Notes: generated from the sequence alone by a model not told the origin. Shown: positions 23,088-35,270, numbered from the stretch's first letter. The stretch: 64,000 nucleotides of DNA from Nephrocerus scutellatus (GCA_947095585.1 OX352761.1:79487267-79551266); one strand, 5' to 3'. Numbers and translations: made by a program.

Positions 23088-23097
23088 CCTTTTATAG
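23088..23097 (-). promoter_or_regulatory. TATA box of the solo LTR
   Basis: CTATAAAAGG on the minus strand lies just upstream, in transcription order, of the internal minisatellite. This is the same arrangement as in the complete Gypsy element. Confidence 0.6.
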
Positions 23098-23848
23098 TGG
23101 CCGAATCGGGTTAAAACTGCTAAAACCGTTATGACCGCTGTTGCTATGCAAAAATCTTGGTATGGCCGGTTTTCCTGGTTGTTGTTGTTCATTATATTTC
23201 TATTGTTTCGCCATGTTGATGTTGTTGTAATCGCTGTTTGCGATTTCAGCTGTTCGATTGCGTGCACAAAATTCTTTGTTGTTGTTTGTTATCTTCTTGT
23301 GCGTCGGCAGCGAAACATCTCGTGTTGTTGTTGTTATGGTTGCATTAGTTTACATAATGTTGACGAACGGTGCGTAGGTCGTTGAACTGGTCAGCTGGTT
23401 CGTCGGCCCAGTTAGTCCTCTTGTGTTTTTAATGTACTGCATATTTCCTCTTTCCCCCTTTCACTAGTCGTTGATTATACTTTATGCTGTGTTGGTTAAT
23501 CTCTCGTCACTCCTATTTCCCCACTCTTCTCGCAATGCACTTTGCTTGTTTTCATTTCGCCGCAATGGGAGTGGCTACGCGGTGTGTAGAGTTTTTGTCA
23601 TTTAATGTCACTGCTTGGCACATCATCAGTGATCGTCTTGCATAATCCCCTTTTCTTTTGCCAGATCAGTTTGCGATTCTTATCAAGAACCATTCTCCAG
23701 TTGATGATTACAGCGGCCACTTGACCTGTTTAGTGTATTTGGCTGCAATTGAGGTGCCGTCGGCATTTTATTTAATGAAATATTTCTAATGTAGTAATTT
23801 TTGTGTGGGAGAAATTCGTCCCACGCCTTGACGAATTTGTTCCTCACA

Positions 23849-24046
23849 AACTGTGAGTTAGTTCTTTTTGAACCAGGAAAAATAATAAATGAGATGATAA
23901 GGTAAGAACAAGTTCTTTTAAGAGCTGAATATGAGTGAAAAAGTAAGAACAGGTTCTTTTGAGAGCTGGATAAAAAAGAAAAAGTAAGAACAAGCTCTTT
24001 TAAGAGCTAGATAAGAATCGGTTCTTATAATGAGTTTTTTTTATAA
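23849..24046 (+). repeat. Unit B right end, after the solo LTR
   Basis: The interrupted unit B resumes at AACTGTGAGTTAG. It contains repeated 'taagaacaagttcttttaagagct'-type motifs (agaac...gttct inverted repeats) and leads into unit C. Confidence 0.85.
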
Positions 24047-25428
24047 ACGTAGTACTAGGTTGGGTCCTGGATGTGTGTTGCGGAAAGTAATGCATTTCCA
24101 GTAAGGAAATCCATATACCCGCATCGACGGTTAGCCATCCTATAGAAGACCTATATGTCCACAAATCCCCCCAACCAATCGAAATGCATAATGGGTAACA
24201 TCCTGCAATTATCCTAGCCGAAACAAACGAAATTTTAGGCAACATGTGGTTAGATAATGAATAATAAAATGAAAAGATAACAAAATAATGAATAAAAAAT
24301 GAATAGTAAAATAATAAAATGAAAAGATAATAAAATGAAAAGATAACAAAATAATAAAATGAAAAGATAACAAAAAAATATAACAAAAGTTTTTTTATAA
24401 ACGTAGTACGAGGTTGGGTCCTGGATGTGTGTTGTGGAAAGTAATGCATTTCCAGTAAGGAAATCCATATACCCGCATCGACGGTTAGCCATCCTACAGA
24501 AGACCTATATGTCCACAAATCCCCCCAACCAATCGAAATGCATAAAGGGTAACATCCCGGTTGGTAGGTTAAGGATTGTGTGGACGGTACTTCTGCAATT
24601 ATCCTAGCCGAAACAAACGAAATTTTAGGCAACATGTGGTTAGATAATGAATAATAAAATGAAAAGATAACAAAATAATGAATAAAAAATGAATAGTAAA
24701 ATAATAAAATGAAAAGATAATAAAATGAAAAGATAACAAAATAATAAAATGAAAAGATAACAAAAAAATATAACAAAAGTTTTTTTATAAACGTAGTACG
24801 AGGTTGGGTCCTGGATGTGTGTTGTGGAAAGTAATGCATTTCCAGTAAGGAAATCCATATACCCGCATCGACGGTTAGCCATCCTACAGAAGACCTATAT
24901 GTCCACAAATCCCCCCAACCAATCGAAATGCATAAAGGGTAACATCCCGGTTGGCAGGTTAAGGATTGTGTAGACGGTACTTCTGCAATTATCCTAGCCG
25001 AAACAAACGAAATTTTAGGCAACATGTGGTTAGATAATGAATAATAAAATGAAAAGATAACAAAATAATGAATAAAAAATGAATAGTAAAATAATAAAAT
25101 GAAAAGATAATAAAATGAAAAGATAACAAAATAATAAAATGAAAAGATAACAAAAAAATATAACAAAAGTTTTTTTATAAACGTAGTACGAGGTTGGGTC
25201 CTGGATGTGTGTTGTGGAAAGTAATGCATTTCCAGTAAGGAAATCCATATACCCGCATCGACGGTTAGCCATCCTACAGAAGACCTATATGTCCACAAAT
25301 CCCCCCAACCAATCGAAATGCATAAAGGGTAACATCCCGGTTGGCAGGTTAAGGATTGTGTAGACGGTACTTCTGCAATTATCCTAGCCGAAACAAACGA
25401 AATTTTAGGCAACATGTGGTTAGATAAT
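24047..25428 (+). repeat. Tandem array of unit C plus minisatellite, 390-base period
   Basis: Four unit C copies start at 24047, 24401, 24791 and 25181. The last three repeats are spaced exactly 390 bases apart and differ by single bases (for example ttggtagg/ttggcagg and tgtggacg/tgtagacg). The first lacks about 36 bases around 'ccggttggcaggttaagg', giving 354 bases. This is a small higher-order tandem repeat. The conserved minus-strand frame running through it is a by-product of a period divisible by three. Confidence 0.93.
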
Positions 25429-25930
25429 GAATAATAAAATAATAAAATGAAAAGATAAAAAGATAACAAAATAATGAATAAAAAAATGAATAGTAAAGTA
25501 ATAAAATGAAAAGATAAAAAATTAAAAGATAAAATAATAAAATAATAAAATGAAAAGATAACAAAATAATAAAATGAAAAGATAACAAAAAAATATAACA
25601 AAAAACTAAATAATAAAATAATAAAATGAAAAGATAATAAAATGAAACGATAACAAAAATATAATAATAAAATAATAAAATGAAGAGATAACAAAATAAA
25701 ATAAAGGGATAACAAAAAAATAAAATGAAAAGATAATAAAATTAAAAGTTAACGAAAGGAAAAATATAACAAAATGATAAACTTATAAAATAATTAAATG
25801 AAAAGATAAAATGAAAAGATAACAAAATAATAAAATAATAAAATGAAAAGATAAAAAATGAAAAGATAACAAAATAATAAAATAGTAAAATGAAAAGATA
25901 ATAAATGAAAAGATAACAAAATAATAAAAT
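25429..25930. repeat. AT-rich minisatellite
   Basis: Same 'aaaatgaaaagataac' family, variable spacing. No gene seen. Confidence 0.9.
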
Positions 25931-26009
25931 GTGTTAATCACGAGAGTATTCACAACAAAGAAAAGGGCAAAATTTTGAACTAATAAATAAAAACTTTTAT
26001 TTCAACGAA

Positions 26010-27701
26010 AATTATTAAAGCGAAATAATGGAGAGTGGTGTAGTCCTCCGGGTCATCCGACATGGGACACAATGGCCTCGAATTCAGGCAAGCTTCTATC
26101 TGGCACAATAGTGGTGTCATCTCTTCGAAAGTTAGTAATGTATTGCTGATGATTCTTCGAAGATGGTGTTTGACTGACTTCACCCCTGCCTCCCATAGTA
26201 CTCCGAAGTGTGGTGTAGCGGGCGGGTTGAAGCACCAATTCGTGTTGTCTTGAGCTAGCCGCCACAATGCTAGCAATTCAGGGTTCACATTCCTTGTGCT
26301 GTGGTGATGAAGCGATGTTAGTTGACGATTGGATCCGATGAAGTTGGTGCCACGGTCACTGTACAAGGTTTGAACCTTGCCTCTTCGAGCGGTGAATCGT
26401 CTGAATGAAGAGATGAACGCATCTGCAGTGAGATCTGACACCATCTCCAGATGAAGCGCCTTTGTTGATAGGCACACGAATAGGCACACGTACCCCTTAG
26501 TTGATTTTATACCGCGGCCCTTGCTTTGTTTGATCGAGAACGGTCCTGCGTAATCCACTCCGCTGTGGAGAAAGGCTCTTGATGGGGTAACGCGTGGTGC
26601 TGGAAGATTGGCCATTAGTTGCTGACCGGTGGTTGAGCGATAACGAAAGCATGTCAAGCAATGGCGAACATGCGCATGGACCAGCTTCTTGACATTGATG
26701 ATCCAAAATCGGCTTCGAAGATGTGCCAACATTAATTGTTGACCACCGTGGAGTGTGGTTCGATGTGCCTGTGCGATGATCAACGTAGTGAGTTGACTGG
26801 TTTTCGGTAGAATTATTGGGTGCTTGCTTTGGTAGGGAAAGAATGAATGTTTTAATCGTCCGCCGACTCGTAAGATTCCATCACAATCGATAAATGGGTG
26901 AAGTGAACGAAGTACACTTTTTTTCGACAGATTTCTTCCTGATTGGCATCGATTGATTTCGTCGGTGAAGTGGGCTCCCTGCACAAATCGGACCCAAAAA
27001 TGGAATGACCGATTCATTTCGGACACGGTGATGAAGCTGGTATTACGATCAGCTTTGTCGGTACGAATTTGTAGACCGAAACGTCGACAATAGGACAATA
27101 GTAATTTTTCGAGAGCGGAACAGCGATTCAGAAGTTGATCGATTTCTTCAGAATTTGAAGATTCGTTTAACTGCGTGACGACCATAGAAGTGGTTCTGCA
27201 TTCTTCCAGTGGGATGGAGTACTCATTGATTTTGTGTGTCCGAGTGTTTCGATAGCCATTCAGGACGTTGTGTCGGGTATCCGCATACCGCCATTCATTG
27301 GGTTTGAGATGATCGAGGATTTGCGAAACGCGATTCGCCACGAATGTTTTCCATCGGCTGGGAGGGCTGCGGAGCCATCCCAAAACCACTTGCGAATCAG
27401 TCCATGCGAACTGTTGTATGTCGTGGAGATTGAGTGACTGGACGATCTTGTGCATGAGGTTGGCTAGTAACACACTGGCGCATAGTTCCAAACGCGGTAG
27501 ACTGATGGTTTTGGGTGGAGCGACCTTGGTTTTCGCTGCTAAGATGGTAATTTTTACTGATTCATCTTCTGATGTGGTGCGCGCATATACGACTGCAGCA
27601 TAGGCTTTCATTGATGCGTCGCTGAAGCCGTTTGATAGTCCATCCAACGAGTGATTTTGATTGTTTCCAAGAATCCCAGATTCTTCCGATAATTTGACCA
27701 T
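26010..27701 (-). pseudogene. BEL RNase H and integrase, truncated
   Basis: The minus-strand frame of 573 codons starts near the RNase H (GFSDASMKAYAAVVY, LPRLELCASVLLA, WTDSQVVLGWL). A deletion after about residue 165 (WRYADTRHN) removes part of the linker. The integrase then follows with the HHCC segment (HRTTLHGGQQ ... HVRHCLTCF), the first Asp in SGVDYAGPF, YSDRGTNFIG, and HFGVLWEAGVKSVKHH with the catalytic Glu. The protein stops after NSRPLCPMSDDPEDY and runs into LTR sequence, so the C-terminal domain is lost. Confidence 0.85.
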
Positions 27702-28500
27702 CTTTCAGCGACTGATTTTGGTACTGCCTCGTCCCACGATAGCCCGAGCACCCATAACTCTTGAAAGATGATTTTTGCAACGATGACACTAGGGTATAAC
27801 CACCCGAGTGGGTCGAAGATCCTTGAAGCCTCTGAGAGGATAATTCGTTTGGTTGTTACTGGCGATTCTGGAAAGTCTTCGACTTTAAATGCGAAATAAT
27901 CTCCCGAAGGTGCCCAATGTAAACCAAGTGCCTTGACCGATTCTTCCCATTTCAATTCCCGCAATGGCCGATGTTCGTGGTATTCTGATGACACTTGATC
28001 GAGTAGAGATTGGCAATTTGACGACCATTTTCGAAGTTCAAAGCCGCCACGTTGGAGTAATGCCACCATCTGTTGCTGGATTACGAGCAATTCCTTGATT
28101 TCGTTTGTGCCCGTCATCAGGTCTCTACATAGAAGTCGGGAAGAGCGACCTTCGCAGCGATGGGAAATTGCTTGGATTCGTCGTGTGCTAACTGATTGAG
28201 CGTGCGTATTGCCAAATACGGAGCACAGCTGGTACCGTATGTTACTGTTCGCAGACGATAATCTTGAATTGGGTCCTCAGGCGTTGTTCTCCAAACTATA
28301 CGTTGATAATCTTGGTGCTCAGGGGCCACCAAGATCTGTCGATACATCTGTCGGATATCTGCGATGAACACGAATTTGTGTTGTCGAAATCGAGTGAGAA
28401 TCGTGAATAGATTCTGTTGAAGCTTAGGACCGATACGAAGGTGAAACTTCGGAAGTCGTCTTGTGTGAGGCGTCAAAAACCACACGTAATTTTGACTTTT
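27608..28500 (-). pseudogene. BEL reverse transcriptase in several frames
   Basis: The minus strand carries LRVVFDASHK near 28485, then, after a frameshift, GPKLQQNLFTILTRF and FIADIRQMYRQ. The catalytic block reads DFYV followed by a shift and stop instead of the usual two Asp (about 28120). The downstream part (GGFELRKWSSN, LGLHW, IFDPLGW) is in another frame ending at 27608. At least three breaks are present, so it is inactive. Confidence 0.85.
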
Positions 28501-29218
28501 AGCTGGACCCCTGCATCACGCCATGGTGTGGGACATTTTCAAGCTCCAAAAATGACTTCAAAATGTTGTCAACGTTGGTGTAGTTCTCGATGGTTGCAGT
28601 CGCACTTAAGGAGTGTGTGATTGTGTTTCGATCGAATCTCCCAAACAATATGTGTCCCAATTTGGTTTTTTGTGTGAATGGCGAACCGTTGAAAGATTTT
28701 ATGCATTCACCCATATGGAGCATTCCGAGGACATCTGCCCCAAGCAGCACGTCGACTTTGTGAGGACGATTGAACTGAGGATCGGCTAATTGTAGCTCGT
28801 GTAGATGTTTCCACTGTTGCGATTCGATGTACTGCGATGGCATGATGCCAGTTATCCTTTCGACGACAACTGCTGTGATGGAAATCGAGAATCTTGAATC
28901 AACACGTGATTTAAGAACGAATTCGACAATCGATTGTGATTTGGCTGCTTCAAGGGCACCAATTCCGTTAATTGAGATTGAGGCTGGTCTCCGTTTTAAG
29001 CCAATCCGAGTTATGGCGTCCTCGGAAATGAGATTCACTTGGGACCCTGAGTCAAGCAGGGCTCGATTGGTGAAATCTTGTTTCCCGTTTGCGACAATTC
29101 CAACTGCTGTTGCGAGTAATACATCTGTCAGCGGCGATGTGGTGTGATGCGAATTAGCATCATTCGAATTTTCGTGTGATGTCTGCGGTTGCAGATTTGA
29201 CAGAAACTTGAACGACAT
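28499..29218 (-). pseudogene. BEL protease segment
   Basis: The frame of 239 codons contains NRALLDSGSQVNLIS, the aspartic protease active site, and the following DVLLGADVLGML block. It starts out of frame with gag and ends at SFLELENVPHHG. The stretch normally between that point and the RT (upwards of 100 residues) is missing. Confidence 0.8.
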
Positions 29219-30424
29219 TCTGTGCTACGGTGTCCCTTTCGCAGACAGTTAAAACAAAGATTGTTTTCACGAATTTTGGTGGATTTCGGATCGAACGATA
29301 ATGATTTGAATTTGCTGCACTGGAACACACTGTGTTCCTCGCTGCAGAATGGACAGCTCAGCGAATTGGTTGGAGTCGAAGTAGCGACGAACCAATGAGA
29401 TGATTGCGATGACGATTCGCGCTTCGAGCTCGAGCGAAATGACGATGGTTGGGTTGTTGAGGGGAAACGAGGTGTTGGCTCGTTTCTTCGGCGTATTGAC
29501 GATGATGTGATTTGTCGCGACGAATTTGACTTGGACATGGAAATCATTTCCAATGATTGCCATCGAGTCTCCAAGAAATCCATAAGTTCTTGATATGTGG
29601 GATACTTCGTTCGAGTTAATGTCAATTCCCATTGACGGTGAGTTTCTGGATCGAGTTTGTCAACGATGATGTTGACGATAATGATATCCCAGGTAGCCAC
29701 GGGAACGGCCAAAACCTTTAGACTTCGGACTGTGTCTGTGGAGGTATCGATGATGCCCCTCAATCCGATTGCGGATTCATGAAGTGCTGCGGGCATATTT
29801 CGGAATCGATGGAGGTCACTGTCGATAATAAAACGTCGATGTTTGTACCGATTGATAAGGCTATTCCATGCTTCTGTGTAGTTGGCATCGCTGATATGCA
29901 CCGTTCTCAATAGAATAGCGGCTTCACCAGTTAGATTTGCCTTCAGGTAATGGAGCTTTTGCGAATCTGTCAATCTCGGATTCTTGTCGATAAGATCAGT
30001 GAACAGACTTTCGAATTCCGTCCAATTTCCATAATTGCCATCGAAGACAGGAACCTTGATGCGTGGAAACTGAATTTCGATTGATTGATTTGGTGTGGAA
30101 GCATCGACTGGGATTGCCTTGGTATCCTGTGTTGAAGTCGCCTAGGTAAATTTTCTCAATAATGTTTGAGCTTGCGACGAAATAATACTCCTCGATTTGT
30201 TCTCGAATGCCGAATTGTTGTTCTAACTCCTTCTCGCCACACACGGCTTCGATCTTGTCTTGTGTATCACAAAATCCCTTGTACTTTTGTTCCAGGTGAA
30301 AAATCTGGACTTCGATTGTCTCTTTTGTGTCTTCAGTATCCCCACTTAGCTCCTTGCTACGTTTGAGAGCCCGTTCCAAAGTCTTTTGAAGCGACGCCTG
30401 CTTTGCCCGAAGTGTCATATTCAT
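29128..30424 (-). pseudogene. BEL gag, one frameshift
   Basis: From the ATG at 30424, a coiled-coil-like N-terminus (AKQASLQKTLERALKR, EVQIFHLEQKYKGF) runs to a frameshift near 30140. The second part, in a shifted frame read in the track from 29973 but open earlier, holds the capsid-like segment (KLHYLKANLTGEAA) and zinc clusters CPFCSEEHSVFQC, CFNCLRKGHRSTEC and CQICNRRHH. The gag is otherwise complete and was used here to recognise the deletion in the first BEL gag. Confidence 0.82.
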
Positions 30425-30744
30425 TGAATCACTGATTTAACTCGTGTATATTTCAACCTCAAATTTAATGTGCGATATTAATGTGTATATTTTGCTAATT
30501 TGCACACGACTTCACTTTACAAATTGATAAGCAAAAGTGAGTTATTTTGTGACGATGTAGAATACTCTCATACGCTAAATTATGCAATATACGATCTGAT
30601 TTTATGATAATGTGATTGTGTGCCACACGATGAGTAAAACTTGATGAATCACACGTGAATTATTACGAAAATGTGTAAATCTCGACGATTGAATTACATA
30701 AAACACGTGAATGATTTCGATGCTGATCTGGCACTCATCCGGTT
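30425..30744 (-). other. BEL 5' untranslated leader
   Basis: AT-rich sequence between the 5' LTR remnant and the gag ATG. It has several 'cacgtgaat'-type motifs and no ORF. I could not place a convincing primer-binding site. Confidence 0.5.
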
Positions 30745-30986
30745 TAAAGGAAAGAAAAGGGCACAATTTTGAACGAATAAATAAAAACTTTTATTTCAAC
30801 GAAAATTATTAATGCGAAAAATGCGATTTCAATTAATCTTAACAAAGGAAGATGGCCACTATAGAGAGAGAGAAGAAAAACGTCGTCGGTTTGACATCTT
30901 TCCTCCATTTTTGCTTGTGCTGCCAACGATGTCAAATCAACCACCTCACCGCGTTCACACCAGGCCTCGCACCGGTCGTGTGTTCA
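30745..30986 (-). repeat. BEL 5' LTR remnant
   Basis: About 242 bases, starting TGAACACACGACC on the minus strand. Only its end (30755-30820) can be compared with the other LTR, so the exact 3' boundary is uncertain. Confidence 0.65.
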
Positions 30987-31265
30987 ACTGAAAAGATAAT
31001 AAAAGATAATAAAATGAAATGAAAAGATAATAAAATAATAAAATAATAATGTAATAAAATAATAAAATAATAAAATGATAAAATTAAAAAAGATAACAAA
31101 ATAATAAAATATTAAAAGATAATAAAATTAAAAGAAAACCAAATAATAAAATAATAAAACGAAAAGATAACAAAATAAAATAAAAAGACAAAAAATAAAA
31201 AAAATTAAAAAAATTACAAAAAATAAAATGAAAAGATAATACAAATGAAAAGTTAACAAAATGAA
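30987..31265. repeat. AT-rich minisatellite
   Basis: Same minisatellite as elsewhere, with long A runs near 31195-31230. Confidence 0.88.
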
Positions 31266-32256
31266 AAGGCGAATATTCAGTAATATGAATTCGTCCTAAA
31301 TTAAATGTCAAATTATTGTTGAAGTAAAATGTCAAATTGAAAAAGAATGTTATAAGATTTACGTAAGTAAAAAAATTAGTTTATGAAAAAGTATGATATA
31401 CGACTAATATTCTAATAATTTTATTTTGTGATTTTAGGTTAAGAAGGTGTTAGAGATTTGCTGGTAAATGGATTTCGAGTTGTGAAGGGCAAGTGAAGCT
31501 AAGCAAATAGAAATACTAGAGAGTGTGAGTATATGTTTATGTCTAAAATTTGAATAATTACAGTTTCAGGAGGCTTAGAAGGAGCAGATAGACATAAGTT
31601 GAGTCATGGTGTGCGGGCCCGGCAGGATGCAGATGGTGTGAACTGAGTGAGTATTGAAGGAGAGATGATCAACAAATAAACATGGGTGAATATTCTTATT
31701 TGTTTTAGCTGCTAAATCTTTGCGAGATATAGTGTATCCAGGGTGTGAGTGATGTAGCAGGAAGTGTTAGGAGAGCCGTGTGTTTGAGTGGACCTTTGGG
31801 GAGGAATTAGAAAGCTGCGGTGAAGTGTTTCTGGTAGGGTGAGTATATATCAAATAGGTGAAAATTGGTGTATGAATTATTGTTGATATTTTTATAAATA
31901 GGATGCTGAATAAACACAACGGATGGTTGAACTATATGGAAGATAGGAGATAGATACGGAGTCACGGTGCTGTGTAGAAGGACGGAGATAAACATGGAGT
32001 CGCGGTGCTATGAACAGGTTCTGTAAGGAACCAGGAAGCTTCCGTGGAAACTTTGAGGAACTGTGAGTTAGTTCTTTTTGAACCAGGAAAAATAATAAAT
32101 GAGATGATAAGGTAAGAACAAGTTCTTTTAAGAGCTGAATATGAGTGAAAAAGTAAGAACAGGTTCTTTTGAGAGCTGGATAAAAAAGAAAAAGTAAGAA
32201 CAAGTTCTTTTAAGAGCTAGATAAGAATCGGTTCTTATAATGAGTTTTTTTTATAA
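31266..32256 (+). repeat. Composite unit B, copy 2
   Basis: This copy starts at 'gcgaatattcagtaatatg', lacks the A part, and runs without interruption across the site where copy 1 carries the solo LTR (about 32057, 'gaggaactgtgagttag'). Intron-like stretches are at 31489-31563 (donor GC instead of GT), 31647-31708 and 31839-31901. Confidence 0.9.
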
Positions 32257-32505
32257 ACGTAGTACGAGGTTGGGTCCTGGATGTGTGTTGCGGAAAGTAA
32301 TGCATTTCCAGTAAGGAAATCCATATACCCGCATCGACGGTTAGCCATCCTACAGAAGACCTATATGTCCACAAATCCCCCCAACCAATCGAAATGCATA
32401 AAGGGTAACATCCCGGTTGGCAGGTTAAGGATTGTGTGGACGGTACTTCTGCAATTATCCTAGCCGAAACAAACGAAATTTTAGGCAACATGTGGTTATA
32501 TAATG
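32257..32505 (+). repeat. Unit C, copy after unit B
   Basis: Full-length unit C, near-identical to the copies at 47937, 54900, 61209 and 61611. Confidence 0.92.
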
Positions 32506-33640
32506 AATAATAAAAAAATAAAATGAAAAGATAACAAAATAATAAAATAATAAAATGAAAAGATAACAAAAAAATATAACAAAAAACTAAATAATAAAAT
32601 AATAAAATGAAAAGATAATAAAATGAAAAGATAACAAAAATATAATAATAAAATAATAAAATGAAGAGATAACAAAATAAACTAAAGGGATAACAAACAA
32701 AAAAAAATAATAAAATGAAAAGATAAAAAATGAAGAGATAACAAAATAATAAAATAGTAAAATGAAAAGATAATAAATGAAAAGATAACAAAATAATAAA
32801 ATGAAAAGATAATAAAATGAAATGAAAAGATAATAAAATAATAAAATAATAAAGTAATAATCTAATAATAATAAGTAATAATAATAATAATTAAAGTAAT
32901 AAAAATAATAAAATAATAAAGTAATAAAATAATAAAATAATAAAATGATAAAATGAAAAGATAACAAAATAATAAAATAATAAAATGAAAAGATAATAGA
33001 ATTAAAAGAAAACAAAATAATAAAATGAAAAGATAATAAAAGATAATAAAATGAAATGAAAAGATAATAAAATAATAAAGTAGTAAAATAATCAAATAAA
33101 AAAACGAAAAGATAACAAAATAAAATAAAAAGATAAAAAATAAAAAAATAAAAAAAATTACAAAATAATAAAATGAAAAGATAATACAAATGAAAAGTTA
33201 ACAATATGAATAGATAACAAAATAATAAAACAATAAAATGAAATGATAACAAAAAAATATAACAAAAAACTAATTAATAAAATAATAAAATAATAAACTA
33301 ATAAAATGAAAAGATAATAAAATGAAAAGATAGCAAAATAATAAAATAATAAAATGAAAATATAACAAAAAACTAAATAATAAAATAATAAACTAATAAA
33401 ATGAAACGATAACAAAAATATAATAATAAAATAATAAAATGAAGAGATAACAAAATAAAATAAACGGATAACAAAAAAATAAAATGAAAAGATAATAAAA
33501 TGAAAAGTTAACAAAAGGAAAAATATAACAAAATGATAAACTTATAAAATAATAAAATGAAAAGATAACAAAATGAAAAGATAACAAAATGAAAAGATAA
33601 CAAAATAATAAAATAAAATAATAAAATAATAAAATGAAAA
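32506..33640. repeat. AT-rich minisatellite
   Basis: About 1.1 kb of the 'aaaatgaaaagataac' minisatellite with 'aataat' tracts. No gene seen. The Gypsy element inserted at its right end. Confidence 0.9.
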
Positions 33641-34218
33641 GATATGTGAAGGGAAAATTTGCCACACAATTTTTTCCATACATTATTTTTGGTACGCAAC
33701 CATCTTTTTGTGAACAACACTTTCTTTTGAATTTAATAAAAAAAAAAAAAAACTTGCATACACATTACAAAGAAACGTTTACCATAATGTTCTTAAACCT
33801 AGCAACATGTTTCCCATTCTTTTAAGTGGTAAATTACTCGCCGAAATTACTCTCGGCTTATGATACACAGGTTCTCTATATTTCGTTCTGTCGTTCCTCT
33901 CACAACGCGTAAATTCACCACGCACAACCAATACACGCCATCATCAAGCAGCTGAGTGAGAGAATGACGACACACATACAGCACCAGACCACACAGACTA
34001 GGGATACCCCGCTCGTGACTCACAATACATGCAGAAGCACACAGCATCATTGGAGAAAACAACAACAGCAGGCATACAGCACCACAGACACAGAATACCC
34101 GACCAATATTCAAAACAACAACAAACAACACACAATGTACGACAGCACGCATTTTCGAGGCAAACCAACAAATAACAAACGAGTCAAAACAACAACAACA
34201 CTACACCGATCATGCGAT

Positions 34219-34413
34219 GTAGCGGAGTTCCCTAATTTTGCATCAACGGGATCTTGGAACTAACAAACAACAAGGAGGCAACAACAACACTACCAAGTCC
34301 CACCGATCATGGCCGGACAAAACAACAACAACCATATCACATCAAAGGAAACAACAACAACAGCACACCATCAGGCGAGTTAGCGGATTTCACGATCGTT
34401 GCAACAACGGGAT
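34219..34413 (+). promoter_or_regulatory. Repeated U3 motif upstream of TATA (two copies)
   Basis: A motif of about 34 bases, with 'agcgga.ttc', 'cgttgca.caacgggat' as core, occurs at about 34219-34252 and 34380-34413. The 3' LTR has a third copy inside its extra 77-base block. Repeats placed just upstream of the TATA box may be enhancer-like, but this is inference. Confidence 0.45.
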
Positions 34414-34433
34414 TTCTACACTCGATGGAGGAC

Positions 34434-34440
34434 TATAAAA
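34434..34440 (+). promoter_or_regulatory. LTR TATA box
   Basis: TATAAAA in 'gactataaaaggcc'. Transcription would start near 34460-34470, placing the minisatellite inside the transcribed R/5' leader. The same box occurs in the 3' LTR near 42462. Confidence 0.7.
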
Positions 34441-34507
34441 GGCCAGCAGTCCTAACAATCGGCCTTCTTTCCTAGAAATCCCTCTTCCCGGCAACAAGTC
34501 AGAGTGA

Positions 34508-35188
34508 ATGGTTCAAGAGCGAAGTCCTTGCCTTCACTTTACACTTTACGCCAGTAGTTATCCTAACGATTGGAGGTTCAAGAGCGAAGTCCTTGCCTTC
34601 ACGCCCACGCTTTACGCTAGACATTATCCACACTTTACGCTAGATTGGAGGTTCAAGAGCGAAGTCCTTGCCTTCACGCCCACGCTTTACGCTAGACAGT
34701 ATCCACGCTTTACGCTAGATTGGAGGTTCAAGAGCGAAGTCCTTGCCTTCACGCCCACGCTTTACGCTAGACATTACCCACGCTTTACGCTAGATTGGAG
34801 GTTCAAGAGCGAAGTCCTTGCCTTCACGCCCACGCTTTACGCTAGACATTACCCACGCTTTACGCTAGATTGGAGGTTCAAGAGCGAAGTCCTTGCCTTC
34901 ACGCCCACGCTTTACGCTAGACATTACCCACGCTTTACGCTAGATTGGAGGTTCAAGGGCGAAGTCCTTGCCTTCACGCCCACGCTTTACGCTAGACATT
35001 ACCCACGCTTTACGCTAGATTGGAGGTTCAAGAGCGAAGTCCTTGCCTTCATGCCCACGCTTTACGCTAGACATTACCCACGCTTTACGCTAGATTGGAG
35101 GTTCAAGAGCGAACTCCTTGCCTTCAAATCCACGCTCTACGCGAGAACAGACTATCATCCCGCCTGGAGATACGTCGGTCTCCTTTAA
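34508..35188 (+). repeat. 75-base minisatellite in the LTR
   Basis: Units of 75 bases ('ttcaagagcgaagtccttgc' plus 'acgctttacgctaga') are repeated about eight times here but only about three times in the 3' LTR (42535-42840). Because 75 is divisible by three, an open frame of 226 codons runs through with a 25-residue period (RFKSEVLAF). It is 101 codons in the 3' LTR. I treat it as a repeat, not a gene. Confidence 0.9.
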
Positions 35189-35270
35189 TCATAATTGAAA
35201 CTTATACAGTAAAATAATATATAGCTTTAAACAAACGATAATTTTAAGTGTACAGATTAAGCGAAGAACA

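Larger units (their letters stand above)
22250..23848 (-). mobile_element. Solo LTR of a Gypsy-type element
   Basis: Read on the minus strand, a 1599-base LTR starts TGTGAGGAAC and ends with CTCGTTACA. Its last roughly 70 bases are clearly related to the LTR ends of the Gypsy element at 33645-43041 (both read through GTAACGACC, AACCCTGGTCAC and CCCCGGCTGG). It is flanked by a 4-base target duplication, AACT (22246-22249 and 23849-23852). Other copies of unit B have the uninterrupted 'gaggaactgtgagttag' here, giving the empty site. No internal coding region is present. Confidence 0.9.
25931..30986 (-). mobile_element. BEL/Pao element, minus strand, decayed
   Basis: This is a second BEL-type element, of a different family from 6715-13092. 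The 5' LTR remnant is at about 30745-30986 (minus strand starts TGAACACACG). The 3' side keeps only about 100 bases of LTR (about 25931-26030), fused directly to a truncated integrase. I could not find matching target duplications. The shared LTR piece around 25970-26015 and 30755-30815 ('cttttatttcaacgaaaatt') proves the relationship of the two ends. Gag, protease, RT, RNase H and integrase are all recognisable but broken. Confidence 0.85.

Noticed and set aside
24425..24607. Conserved 60-codon plus-strand frame (MCVAESNAF...) in unit C, and a matching minus-strand frame
   Set aside because: Most copies are almost identical, so conservation is uninformative. In the diverged copy at 14720, most changes alter amino acids, which does not fit purifying selection.
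28117..28485. A variant reverse transcriptase with YVET as catalytic motif
   Set aside because: The altered motif coincides with a frame change and stop. Asp codons occur in the adjacent frame, so it is decay and not a new active site.
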